DNA of 5,977 nt, taken from assembly GCA_013139755.1 (NCBI GenBank), contig WTAG01000239.1:1-5977 (forward strand). The letters are read 5' to 3'. Each line of letters begins with the position of its first letter. Position 1 is the stretch's first letter. The notes under the pieces are model-generated. The model had not been told where the DNA came from, searched no databases, and saw only the letters and a program-made list of their open reading frames with translations. Below, in pieces: positions 1 to 4,743 of this stretch. Source of the stretch: Methylomarinum sp. GTDB taxonomy: Bacteria; Pseudomonadota; Gammaproteobacteria; Methylococcales; Methylomonadaceae. The position numbers were made by a program, and so were the translations under genes.

Positions 1-336
1 TTTCTCATCTACGCCGGTCAGTACCAGCCGGAAGCAGCCCAGGTCATGGCAAATATCGAAGCCCCCCAGTACCTTGCTGTCGTAGGGAAGCCCAGCACGT
101 TCCAGACCGAGGATGGTACGATCCTGACATCGGTCAGGCCCGAGAGCATACATATCGTGGATGCACCAACCAGGGACCGCTGGGTAGTGGAAACCACACA
201 GCGTACACTTGAGCGTGTCAAGGACCTGAATAGCGATAACCCTGATGCAGTGCGTGCAAAAGAGCATTACAACACCGATGCATCGATATACAGGCAGATG
301 GCACTGGCTGCTCTGGAAAGCCTGAAGACAGAATAA
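1..336 (+). CDS. RPA-associated OB-fold protein, archaeal type (COG3390-like), 3' part only
   Basis: The reading frame is open from base 1 to a TAA at 334-336, so this is the last 111 codons of a gene that begins outside the window; the ATG at 46 is an internal Met, since the frame upstream already encodes conserved-looking sequence (FLIYAGQYQPEAA). The pattern YAGQYQPEAA, then VAVVGKP-like (LAVVGKPSTF), SVRPESI, and TRDRWVVETTQRTLERV is what I recall from archaeal proteins encoded beside replication protein A (single-stranded DNA binding protein) in Euryarchaeota. They carry an N-terminal OB fold, which would lie upstream here, and act with RPA in replication and repair. The family assignment is from memory of the motif pattern. 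Codon use (AGG Arg three times, ATA Ile) and GC of about 54% differ sharply from all downstream genes. The tail after DLNSDNPDA is hydrophilic and helical, with no membrane segment or signal peptide. Confidence 0.78.
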   Translation, partial: FLIYAGQYQPEAAQVMANIEAPQYLAVVGKPSTFQTEDGTILTSVRPESIHIVDAPTRDRWVVETTQRTLERVKDLNSDNPDAVRAKEHYNTDASIYRQMALAALESLKTE

Positions 337-337
337 C

Positions 338-375
338 TTTTTTTAATGGGGTCATCTGACCCCCTTTCCTTTTTT
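338..375 (+). terminator. Probable terminator after the archaeal-type gene
   Basis: Directly after the stop codon there is a run of seven T (338-344), then a perfect inverted repeat GGGGTCA/TGACCCC (348-354 and 357-363; in RNA the innermost pair opens to give a 6-bp stem with a 4-nt loop), then a pyrimidine-rich tract ending in six T (370-375). A T run is the known archaeal termination signal, and the hairpin plus T tract would also work as a bacterial intrinsic terminator. Structure is seen; function is inferred. Confidence 0.65.
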
Positions 376-377
376 AT

Positions 378-404
378 AGTATATCAAGTATAACTTGATG
401 TACT
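378..404. repeat. 12-bp inverted repeat with 3-nt loop
   Basis: Arms 378-389 and 393-404 pair along 12 positions with a single T-G wobble (382/400) and an ATA loop at 390-392. It is AT-rich and follows the terminator hairpin by 14 bases. It could be a second terminator, an operator-like palindrome or the end of a mobile element; nothing in the sequence decides between these. Confidence 0.6.
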
Positions 405-408
405 CAAG

Positions 409-433
409 AAAATCCGACCGAAGGGAGGATTTT
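409..433. repeat. Third hairpin: AAAATCC/GGATTTT stem with inner CC/GG
   Basis: Arms 409-415 and 427-433 are perfect complements. Inside, CC (418-419) can pair with GG (423-424) around a GAA loop, leaving GA opposite GA (416-417 and 425-426), which could form tandem sheared G-A pairs. The stem has A residues on its 5' side and a T-rich 3' flank (TTTTGTTCTCT), so it could be a bidirectional intrinsic terminator. It may also be a structured transposon end; no transposase is nearby. Confidence 0.5.
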
Positions 434-521
434 GTTCTCTACTATTCTGCATAATACGTGCACACCCATGAACAGTAGATACAGACATAGTCAAAACGAA
501 GAAAGATGAATTGATTTAAAA

Positions 522-527
522 TATAAT
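522..527 (+). promoter_or_regulatory. Possible -10 element for sufS
   Basis: A perfect TATAAT lies 47 bases before the sufS ATG, which would give a leader of roughly 40 nt. No good -35 hexamer sits 16-18 bp upstream (A-rich sequence). An alternative is TTGATT (511-516) with GATAAT (536-541), but its spacing of 19 bp is poor. In such AT-rich DNA a chance match is plausible. Confidence 0.3.
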
Positions 528-574
528 ACGCCATTGATAATAAAGCAACTTATTCCAGAATAACCCAATAAAAC

Positions 575-1798
575 ATGACAACATTTCCCATAGAAAAAAT
601 TCGTGCAGATTTTCCTATATTAAAAGAAAAAATCCGTAACAAACCCTTAGTTTATTTGGATAATGCCGCGACTTGCCAAAAACCTCAGGCAGTGATTGAT
701 AGTATTTCTCATTTATATATGCATGAATATGCCAATGTTCATCGTGGCGTGCATACTTTGAGTGTTAAAGCGACGGACCGTTATGAAGGGGCAAGAGAGA
801 AAGTTAAAAATTTTATTAATGCCAGCAGCACCAAAGAAATCATCTTTGTTAGAGGCGCGACAGAAGCCATTAACTTAGTCGCTCAGACTTATGGTAAAGC
901 CAATATCAAAAAAGGTGATGAGATATTAATCACTGCAATGGAACATCATTCAAATATTGTTCCTTGGCAAATGCTGTGTGAAGAAACAGGTGCGATACTA
1001 AAAGTCGCACCGATTAATCTACAGGGTGAGCTTATCTTTGATGAGTTTGAAAAATTGATCAGTGATAAAACCAAGCTGGTTTCCGTGGTTCATATGTCTA
1101 ATGCTTTAGGCACAATAAACCCGGTTAAAAAGATTATTGCTGCTGCTAAAGCAAAAAATATCCCTGTTTTTTTAGATGGCGCGCAAGCTGTTCCTCACAT
1201 GTCAGTTGATGTGCAAGCATTGGATTGTGATTTTTATGCATTTTCTGGACATAAGCTTTATGCCCCATCAGGTATTGGTGTGTTATATGGTAAACAAGCC
1301 TTGTTAGAAGCCATGCCTCCGTATCAAGGCGGTGGCGATATGATACGTAAAGTAACTTTCGAAGAGACTGAATATAATGCCTTACCCTATAAATTTGAAG
1401 CCGGTACACCCAGTATCGCAGATGTAGTGGGTTTAGGTGCTGCAATTGATTATCTAACAGAAGTTGGTATGGATAATATTGCGGCTTATGAAGCTGAATT
1501 ATTAGATTACGCGACTGAAAAAGCCCAGAAAATAGAAGGGTTGCGAATTATTGGGGAAGCCAAAGATAAAGGCGCGATTCTTTCGTTTGTGCTTGATAAA
1601 ATTCATCCGCATGATATTGGTACTATGTTGGATAGCTTAGGTATTGCTGTCAGAGCGGGACATCATTGTGCCATGCCTGTAATGGACTTTTTTGAAGTGC
1701 CCGCCACGGCAAGAGCTTCTTTTGCAATGTATAATACCAAAGAAGAAATTGATGTATTAATGAACGGAATAGAGCAATTGATAGAGGTGTTCGGCTAA
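575..1798 (+). CDS. sufS: Cysteine desulfurase SufS (group II, PLP-dependent)
   Basis: SufS takes sulfur from L-cysteine, releasing alanine, and holds it as a persulfide for Fe-S cluster assembly in the cytosol. The 407-residue length matches the family (E. coli 406). Visible landmarks are the N-terminal LVYLDNAAT stretch (25-33), EHH with the PLP-stacking His (H124), LDGAQ (D201, Q204) contacting the cofactor, SGHK with the PLP-binding Lys227, the active-site loop RAGHHCAMP with persulfide Cys365, and Arg380 for substrate carboxylate binding. All key residues are present. The ATG at 575 is the only reasonable start: an in-frame TAA lies at 569-571 and the protein begins at the usual place. 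No Shine-Dalgarno sequence is visible. The stop overlaps the next start by one base (TAATG), so translation is probably coupled to sufU. In most suf operons sufB, sufC and sufD precede this gene; here they are missing and the upstream 238 bp do not encode the end of SufD in any frame. Confidence 0.97.
   Translation: MTTFPIEKIRADFPILKEKIRNKPLVYLDNAATCQKPQAVIDSISHLYMHEYANVHRGVHTLSVKATDRYEGAREKVKNFINASSTKEIIFVRGATEAINLVAQTYGKANIKKGDEILITAMEHHSNIVPWQMLCEETGAILKVAPINLQGELIFDEFEKLISDKTKLVSVVHMSNALGTINPVKKIIAAAKAKNIPVFLDGAQAVPHMSVDVQALDCDFYAFSGHKLYAPSGIGVLYGKQALLEAMPPYQGGGDMIRKVTFEETEYNALPYKFEAGTPSIADVVGLGAAIDYLTEVGMDNIAAYEAELLDYATEKAQKIEGLRIIGEAKDKGAILSFVLDKIHPHDIGTMLDSLGIAVRAGHHCAMPVMDFFEVPATARASFAMYNTKEEIDVLMNGIEQLIEVFG
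1784..1789 (+). promoter_or_regulatory. Ribosome binding site of sufU inside sufS
   Basis: GAGGTG lies within the last codons of sufS, 8 nt before the ATG at 1798. It is the clearest Shine-Dalgarno sequence in the window and, with the TAATG overlap, supports the chosen sufU start and translational coupling. Confidence 0.65.
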
Positions 1799-2250
1799 TG
1801 TTTGATGATTTAAGGGATTTGTACCAGGAAGTGATTTTTGACCATAACAGAAATCCACGTAATTTTAGAGTCATGGAAGATGCTGATCGCAAAGTAGAAG
1901 GCTTTAATCCTTTGTGCGGTGATAGATTAACTTTGTTTTTGAAGATGAATGGTGATGAAATTACCGATGCCAGTTTTCAAGGTTCAGGTTGTGCTATTTC
2001 TACCGCTTCAGTCTCGTTAATGACTGAAATTATAAAAGGTAAAACAGAAGCGGAAGCTGAAGCATTATTTAAGCAGTTTCATGAAATGACTACGGGTAAA
2101 GAGGAAGAGGTTAATCTAGAAGCCATTGGTAAATTAGCGGTTTTAGCGGGCGTACGTGAATATCCAGCACGAGTGAAATGTGCAACTCTGGCCTGGCATA
2201 CTTTAGATGCGGCTTTGAAGAATGAAGAGAGTTCTATTTCGACTGAATAG
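1798..2250 (+). CDS. sufU: SufU-type Fe-S assembly sulfur-transfer/scaffold protein
   Basis: A 150-residue member of the IscU/SufU fold. It has the family opening LYQEVIFDHNRNPRN (8-22), NPLCGD with Cys40 and Asp42, GSGCAIS with Cys65, and the C-terminal VREYPARVKCATLAWHTL block with Cys128. These three Cys plus Asp42 are the ligands that bind zinc in Bacillus SufU. The additional segment of about 20 residues between Cys65 and Cys128 (around 88-110) is the mark of SufU rather than IscU. Known role: SufU accepts sulfur from the SufS persulfide Cys by zinc-ligand swapping, replacing SufE; a scaffold role has also been proposed. Its position directly after sufS, with overlapping stop and start, fits this partnership. 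E. coli uses SufE instead, so this operon follows the SufS-SufU layout. The last ten residues (NEESSISTE) are a polar tail. Confidence 0.93.
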   Translation: MFDDLRDLYQEVIFDHNRNPRNFRVMEDADRKVEGFNPLCGDRLTLFLKMNGDEITDASFQGSGCAISTASVSLMTEIIKGKTEAEAEALFKQFHEMTTGKEEEVNLEAIGKLAVLAGVREYPARVKCATLAWHTLDAALKNEESSISTE

Positions 2251-2267
2251 GTATTTTGTTTTATAAA

Positions 2268-3053
2268 ATGACAATAAAACAATCGCAACATAAATACTCA
2301 GGAAAACTAGCCGTTCTTTATCAAGGTTTAGGTGATTTAGAACAGTTTAGAGAACTCGCTGAACGGCTCAATGTACCGTTGTTAGAGTCCGCCAATAAAA
2401 AAACAGCTGAAGATTTTTTCTTAACCTGGCGTGATGGCTGTTTAAAGCTGTTGGATAAAGAGCTATTAAAAAAAGGCGGATTAACAGTCGATATTGAGCC
2501 GCGTCCCGGAGAGCAACGCTCATGGCCAGCGCCTAAAAACGGTGCATTAGCTCAAGCTTTAGGGCGCAAAACTCAAACAATTATTGATGCCACTACAGGG
2601 TGGGGGCAAGATAGCCTGCATATTTTTCGGATGGGTTATGATTTGCGCTGCATAGAGCGTTCACCTGTAATGATAGCGTTATTGGGTGATGCCTTTAAGC
2701 GTTTGTCTGAGGTTGATTGGGTTAAAAATTTAGATGTTAAAATGCCTGATCTACTGGCGGGCAATGCCATTGATGTTTTGGCAAATCTAGAAGATAAGCC
2801 TGAATGTATCTATATAGACCCTATGTTCCCCCCCAAGCGTAAAAAATCTGCTTTACCAAAAAAATCAATGATGATATTGCGTGATTTATTGGGTGATGAT
2901 GAAGATAAGGAACAACTTTTTGCCGCTGCATTTGAGGTTGCCACTAAACGCGTGGTGGTAAAAAGTCCCGATTATGCCGAGCCGATAGCTGGAAAACCCA
3001 GTGAAAGTTTTAGTGGTAAGTTGCTACGTTACGATGTTTATTTAAAGAGTTAA
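2268..3053 (+). CDS. rsmJ: 16S rRNA (guanine1516-N2)-methyltransferase RsmJ
   Basis: RsmJ is a SAM-dependent methyltransferase that modifies G1516 of 16S rRNA in the small subunit. Positions here count from the upstream TTG at 2256; subtract 4 for the chosen start. The SAM-binding motif I is IIDATTGWGQDSL (109-121), followed by the acidic ERSP (134-137) that ends strand 2, the catalytic-type IYIDPMFPPK (185-194) with KKSALPKK, and ATKRVVVKSPDYAEP (229-243). All are close to E. coli RsmJ (YhiQ). The N-terminal third is more divergent, with PRPGEQRSWPAPKNGALAQALG in the place of the usual glycine-rich segment before motif I. I prefer the ATG at 2268 (261 residues); the in-frame TTG at 2256 would add only four residues, and neither has a good ribosome binding site. 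It lies 17 bp after sufU and 2 bp before the Rieske gene, so it is probably cotranscribed with the Fe-S genes although it has no known role in cluster assembly. Confidence 0.92.
   Translation: MTIKQSQHKYSGKLAVLYQGLGDLEQFRELAERLNVPLLESANKKTAEDFFLTWRDGCLKLLDKELLKKGGLTVDIEPRPGEQRSWPAPKNGALAQALGRKTQTIIDATTGWGQDSLHIFRMGYDLRCIERSPVMIALLGDAFKRLSEVDWVKNLDVKMPDLLAGNAIDVLANLEDKPECIYIDPMFPPKRKKSALPKKSMMILRDLLGDDEDKEQLFAAAFEVATKRVVVKSPDYAEPIAGKPSESFSGKLLRYDVYLKS
3045..3049 (+). promoter_or_regulatory. Ribosome binding site of the Rieske gene
   Basis: AAGAG at the end of rsmJ lies 6 nt before the ATG at 3056, supporting that start. The match is modest. Confidence 0.4.
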
Positions 3054-3055
3054 AA

Positions 3056-3376
3056 ATGACTGACTGGATTGATGTGTGTGCAGAAAATGCATTGGCAGAT
3101 CGTGAAAATGTAATTGTTGATGTCGATGGAACAGATGTCGCTATTTTTAAAATAGAGGGACAGTTTTATGCCATTGAAGATGTATGTACCCATGATGGTG
3201 CAGAAATAGCCAGTGGCGAGCTAGATGGCGATCAAATTATCTGTCCTCGGCATGGCGCGCGGTTTTGTGTAAAAACCGGCGCAGTAAAATGTGCTCCCGC
3301 TTATGAAAATGTGGATACCTTTCCTGTACGCGTGTTAGAGAGTCGTCTACAAGTTAGAGATGCGCGTTGGGATTAA
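3056..3376 (+). CDS. Rieske [2Fe-2S] ferredoxin (non-heme oxygenase ferredoxin-subunit type)
   Basis: A 106-residue soluble protein with both Rieske boxes: CTHDGAEIA (Cys44, His46) and CPRHGARF (Cys63, His66). These two Cys and two His bind the [2Fe-2S] cluster. The second box lacks the Cys that forms the disulfide in cytochrome bc1 Rieske proteins, which matches the ferredoxin type such as HcaC or BphF. There is no signal peptide or membrane helix, so it is cytosolic. Two further cysteines, Cys71 and Cys79, follow the second box. It starts 2 bp after rsmJ and is the last gene of the sufS-led cluster. Small Rieske proteins are known in suf operons of other bacteria (for example between sufD and sufC in actinobacteria), so an electron-transfer role in Fe-S assembly is a fair inference. 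No oxygenase gene is present beside it, so the name 'oxygenase subunit' given by databases would be misleading. Confidence 0.93.
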   Translation: MTDWIDVCAENALADRENVIVDVDGTDVAIFKIEGQFYAIEDVCTHDGAEIASGELDGDQIICPRHGARFCVKTGAVKCAPAYENVDTFPVRVLESRLQVRDARWD

Positions 3377-3395
3377 TCAGTTGGCCTAATATAAT
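3367..3395 (+). promoter_or_regulatory. Sigma70-type promoter for prfB (distal)
   Basis: TTGGGA (3367-3372) and a perfect TATAAT (3390-3395) are separated by 17 bp. The -35 box matches 4 of 6 consensus positions. It overlaps the end of the Rieske gene (stop at 3374-3376). Transcription would start near 3402, giving a leader of about 130 nt before prfB. Confidence 0.5.
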
Positions 3396-3463
3396 GTAGA
3401 GCGGACTGAAGTCTTCTTTACAAAGGCAAGTTGTTAAATATAAACCAAGCAAAACACCTGCTC

Positions 3464-3472
3464 TGTTATAAT
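3464..3472 (+). promoter_or_regulatory. Extended -10 promoter for prfB (proximal)
   Basis: TGTTATAAT is a perfect extended -10 (TGn plus TATAAT). No convincing -35 lies 17 bp upstream, but extended -10 promoters do not require one. The start would fall near 3479, with a leader of about 50 nt that contains the hairpin at 3490-3511. Confidence 0.5.
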
Positions 3473-3489
3473 CCTTCTTTAAAATTTTA

Positions 3490-3511
3490 AGAAGCTAAAG
3501 CCTTAGCTTTT
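3490..3511 (+). repeat. Hairpin in the prfB leader
   Basis: AAGCTAA (3492-3498) and TTAGCTT (3503-3509) are perfect complements around an AGCC loop; a G-U and an A-U pair extend the stem to 3490-3511. It ends 19 nt before the prfB ATG. The following sequence is only weakly T-rich, so it is not a typical terminator. It may be an mRNA structure near the ribosome loading site or a weak terminator for the Fe-S cluster. Confidence 0.5.
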
Positions 3512-3530
3512 AAGTCGATAAAAATTATTC

Positions 3531-4628
3531 ATGCAAGAAATCAACCCGATAAAAAACACAATTCTCGATCTGCGTAATAGAGGAAGTGCACTTAAAGATT
3601 ATCTGGACTTTGACATCAAAAGTGAGCGTCTAGTTGAGGTTTTAAGAGAACTGGAAGTCCCTGAGGTCTGGAATGACCCAGCACGAGCGCAAGCTTTAGG
3701 AAAAGAACGCGGACAGCTAGAGACGATTGTTAACACCATTAATGGTTTGGAGCAGGGTTTAGAAGACGCTGAAGAACTGTTGGAAATGGCAGTAGAAGAA
3801 TCGGATGAAGAAACAGTTGAAACCGTTGTTGATGATTTACAGCAGTTTGAGGAAAAAGTAGCTGAACTGGAATTCAGACGCATGTTCTCTGGTGAGATGG
3901 ATGCAAATAATGCTTTCTTAGATATACAGTCTGGTTCGGGTGGCACAGAAGCACAGGATTGGGCGTCAATGATAGAAAGGATGTATCTGCGTTGGGGTGA
4001 AGCCAAAGGCTTTAAAGTTGAATTACTTGAAGAGTCACAAGGCGAGGTTGCCGGAATTAAAAGTGCCACCATTAAATTTGAAGGTGAATATGCTTACGGT
4101 TGGTTAAGAACTGAAACCGGCGTACATCGTTTAGTTAGAAAATCACCTTTTGATTCTGGTAGCAGACGACACACTTCATTTGCATCTGTTTTTGTTAACC
4201 CAGAAATTGATGACGATATTGATATAGAAATTAATCCTGCTGATTTACGTGTGGATACATATCGTGCCAGTGGCGCGGGTGGACAGCATGTTAACAAAAC
4301 TGAGTCTGCGATTCGTATTACCCATGAGCCATCAGGGATTGTGGTGCAATGTCAAAATGACCGGTCTCAACATAAAAACCGCGATACAGCGATGAAGCAG
4401 TTGAAGGGTAAGTTATATGAATTAGAGCTATCAAAGCGTGCAGAATCTGCGCAGGCTTTGGAAGATACTAAATCGGATATTGGCTGGGGCAGCCAGATTC
4501 GGTCTTATGTACTCGATCAATCAAGAATTAAAGATTTAAGAACCAATGTGGAAACAGGTAATACTCAAGCAGTGTTAGACGGTGATTTAGATCAATTTAT
4601 TGAAGCAAGTCTGAAGAGTGGCTTGTAA
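3531..4628 (+). CDS. prfB: Peptide chain release factor 2 (RF2), without frameshift site
   Basis: RF2 recognises UGA and UAA stop codons on the ribosome and triggers peptide release. At 365 residues it has the same length as E. coli RF2. The order is an N-terminal helical domain (about 1-115, acidic in 78-115), [10 protein letters not shown] (113-122), [13 protein letters not shown] (135-147), the anticodon-like SPF tripeptide (205-207) in VRKSPFDSG, and the catalytic GGQ (250-252) in [14 protein letters not shown]. Residue 246 is Ala, as in most RF2 proteins, not the Thr of E. coli K-12. The frame is continuous: codons 24-26 read TAT CTG GAC, exactly where E. coli has CTT TGA C, so the autoregulatory +1 shift is absent, as is the nearby AGGGGG stimulator. 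The start at 3531 gives MQEINPIKN, aligned with the E. coli start; no clear ribosome binding site is seen. lysS follows after 115 bp, as in the conserved prfB-lysS arrangement. Confidence 0.97.
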   Translation: MQEINPIKNTILDLRNRGSALKDYLDFDIKSERLVEVLRELEVPEVWNDPARAQALGKERGQLETIVNTINGLEQGLEDAEELLEMAVEESDEETVETVVDDLQQFEEKVAELEFRRMFSGEMDANNAFLDIQSGSGGTEAQDWASMIERMYLRWGEAKGFKVELLEESQGEVAGIKSATIKFEGEYAYGWLRTETGVHRLVRKSPFDSGSRRHTSFASVFVNPEIDDDIDIEINPADLRVDTYRASGAGGQHVNKTESAIRITHEPSGIVVQCQNDRSQHKNRDTAMKQLKGKLYELELSKRAESAQALEDTKSDIGWGSQIRSYVLDQSRIKDLRTNVETGNTQAVLDGDLDQFIEASLKSGL

Positions 4629-4640
4629 TATTCTTAAAAA

Positions 4641-4709
4641 ATGCCAGTACGCTATCGCTAGGCAACTGCTCCTGCGTTACTCTACTACACGCCATTCATG
4701 GCGTTATAA
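4641..4709. repeat. Palindrome-rich spacer, candidate dispersed repeat
   Basis: The prfB-lysS spacer holds several inverted repeats: TGCC (4642-4645) with GGCA (4661-4664); AGTACGC (4646-4652) with GCGTTACT (4674-4681, one bulged T); and ACGCCAT (4689-4695) with ATGGCGT (4698-4704), two bases apart. CGCT is also repeated at 4650-4659. It is richer in GC than the flanking leader. The look is that of a short REP/MITE-like element; copy number cannot be judged from one window. No T run follows, so it is not an obvious terminator. Confidence 0.45.
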
Positions 4710-4736
4710 CTCAACCTACGATTAACAACGTTATAA
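4702..4736 (+). repeat. Direct repeat CGTTATAA (two copies)
   Basis: Identical 8-mers at 4702-4709 and 4729-4736 start 27 bp apart, the second ending 7 bp before the lysS ATG. They could flank an inserted segment, be regulator half-sites, or be chance matches in AT-rich DNA. Confidence 0.35.
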
Positions 4737-4743
4737 AATCAAC

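Noticed and set aside
18..221. 67-codon minus-strand frame over the archaeal-type gene
   Set aside because: Antisense to a well-supported coding frame and without a recognisable family.
438..479. TCTACT/AGTAGA inverted repeat
   Set aside because: Six pairs around a loop of about 30 bases is expected by chance.
383..515. TTGAT and TCAAG motifs near hairpins, as in IS200/IS605 element ends
   Set aside because: Such 5-mers are common in AT-rich DNA; there is no TnpA or TnpB fragment and no matching second end in the window.
337..574. Possible end of sufD or a small gene in the junction
   Set aside because: All three forward frames are broken by stops close to sufS (507-509, 517-519, 524-526, 535-540, 561-563, 569-571), and none yields SufD-like residues.
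1146..1445. 99-codon open frame on the minus strand inside sufS
   Set aside because: It lies wholly antisense to a fully conserved gene, and its product has no recognisable motif; it is a shadow frame.
3400..3430. Possible terminator after the Rieske gene (GAAGTCTTC and CTTT/AAAG)
   Set aside because: The palindrome has a one-base centre and the second stem is four A/T-rich pairs with no T run; too weak to call.
3599..4072. 157-codon minus-strand frame inside prfB
   Set aside because: Ser-rich low-complexity product antisense to the conserved RF2 frame; explained by the codon pattern of prfB.
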